Origin: Blastocatellia bacterium
GTDB taxonomy: Bacteria; Acidobacteriota; Blastocatellia; UBA7656
Direction: 5' to 3'
DNA: 64,000 nt
Assembly: GCA_035275065.1 (NCBI GenBank)
Contig: DATENM010000039.1
Location: 62,001 to 126,000 of the forward strand
Positions 63,664 through 64,000 of the stretch are shown in pieces (position 1 is the first letter of the stretch; each line of letters starts with the position of its first letter). The notes beneath the pieces were generated by a model that was given only the letters and a program-made list of their open reading frames with translations, had not been told where the DNA came from and did no database searches. Both the position numbers and the translations under genes were made by a program.

Positions 63664-64000
63664 ATGAAAAAGCTCCCAGCTATCGCGATCCTATTCGCCC
63701 TTATGATTTCGCCGCTCGGCCTGTATGCCGATGACGGAATGTGGACCTTCGATAACCCGCCGCGCAAGCAGTGGAAAGAGAAGTATGACTTCGCGCCTGC
63801 GGACGCCTGGCTCGATCATGTGCGGCTGGCCAGCGTGAGATTGAACGACGGCGGCAGCGGCGCATTCGTGTCACCCGATGGCTTGCTGATGACCAACCAG
63901 CATGTCGCCAGCGGCCAGTTGCAGAAAGTCTCGACCAAAGAACGCGACTACACCAAAGAAGGTTTTTACGCGCGCACCGCCACCGAAGAGTTGAAATGCC
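63664..64000 (+). CDS. S46 family dipeptidyl-peptidase (N-terminal 112 residues; cut by window edge)
   Basis: The start of a secreted DPP7/DPP11-type serine peptidase that removes dipeptides. Signal peptide [19 protein letters not shown], then [15 protein letters not shown], and the catalytic His80 in [15 protein letters not shown]; the usual family sequence there is TNHHCG, so the residues around the His differ. [21 protein letters not shown] is typical. The full protein is about 700 residues, so the Asp and Ser lie outside. GGAAAAG precedes the ATG. It follows the M16 pair on the same strand, making a peptide-degrading cluster. Confidence 0.9.
   Translation, partial: MKKLPAIAILFALMISPLGLYADDGMWTFDNPPRKQWKEKYDFAPADAWLDHVRLASVRLNDGGSGAFVSPDGLLMTNQHVASGQLQKVSTKERDYTKEGFYARTATEELKC

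Overview
The window is a GC-rich, gene-dense stretch of bacterial chromosome with no rRNA, tRNA, prophage, insertion sequence or CRISPR array that I can see. The gene set points to a soil-type member of the Acidobacteriota, possibly class Blastocatellia: many secreted peptidases and glycosidases, BNR-propeller and PQQ proteins, Uma2, GH20, GH88, S9, S46 and M16 families, and DUF433/DUF5615 pairs. That assignment is an inference from gene content, not a phylogeny.

Layout. 1-1.7 kb: 5' two thirds of aconitase (minus strand). 2.1-4.4 kb: two acetyltransferases. 4.6-10.2 kb: a small unknown protein, a secreted S9 peptidase, a secreted GH20 hexosaminidase and a threonine/serine dehydratase. 10.5-17.6 kb: an unknown membrane-anchored protein, ROK glucokinase with a HAD phosphatase, an acyl desaturase, Uma2 and a UvrD-type helicase. 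17.8-20.7 kb: a small zinc protein, a divergent HD-GYP-like protein and a lone receiver. 20.8-23 kb: pssA and psd (phosphatidylethanolamine synthesis) and a DUF465 protein. 23-35.4 kb: secreted hydrolases (carboxylesterase, CocE/NonD, amidohydrolase), a nucleotidyltransferase, a BNR propeller protein, a signal-peptide-bearing LanC-like protein, a two-module Bor-like lipoprotein and an FAD oxidase.

35.5-49.4 kb is a carbohydrate, probably uronate, catabolic island. A minus-strand operon holds an ExuT-like transporter, a Gfo/Idh/MocA oxidoreductase, a DUF6807 (PmoA-like) lipoprotein and a TIM-barrel isomerase. A plus-strand operon, largely overlapping start to stop, holds an MFS carrier, an old-yellow-enzyme homologue, an SDR, a GH88 unsaturated glucuronyl hydrolase and an esterase. 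A minus-strand operon holds a KduD-like SDR, KDG kinase and KDPG aldolase. Together they would import or release unsaturated uronates and carry them through KDG and KDPG to pyruvate and glyceraldehyde-3-phosphate. 49.9-64 kb: a GGDEF-EAL protein, a DUF433/DUF5615 toxin-antitoxin-like pair, DNA polymerase I without a recognisable proofreading site, two PQQ-type dehydrogenases, a zinc-ribbon peptide, dodecin, a methyltransferase, an M16 active/inactive pair and the start of an S46 dipeptidyl-peptidase.

The most unusual signal is not a gene. Gene borders carry at least five sequence-unrelated families of inverted repeats. Four have arms built from 7-8-base tandem units (ACACAGAG-like, GTGACAA, GTAAAAA, GATTTTA) and one is a paired hairpin (CGCAATCT-GTT-AGATTGCG core). 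They touch stop codons, start codons and Shine-Dalgarno sequences. One family has conserved terminal inverted repeats like a miniature mobile element, and another shows a compensatory base-pair change.
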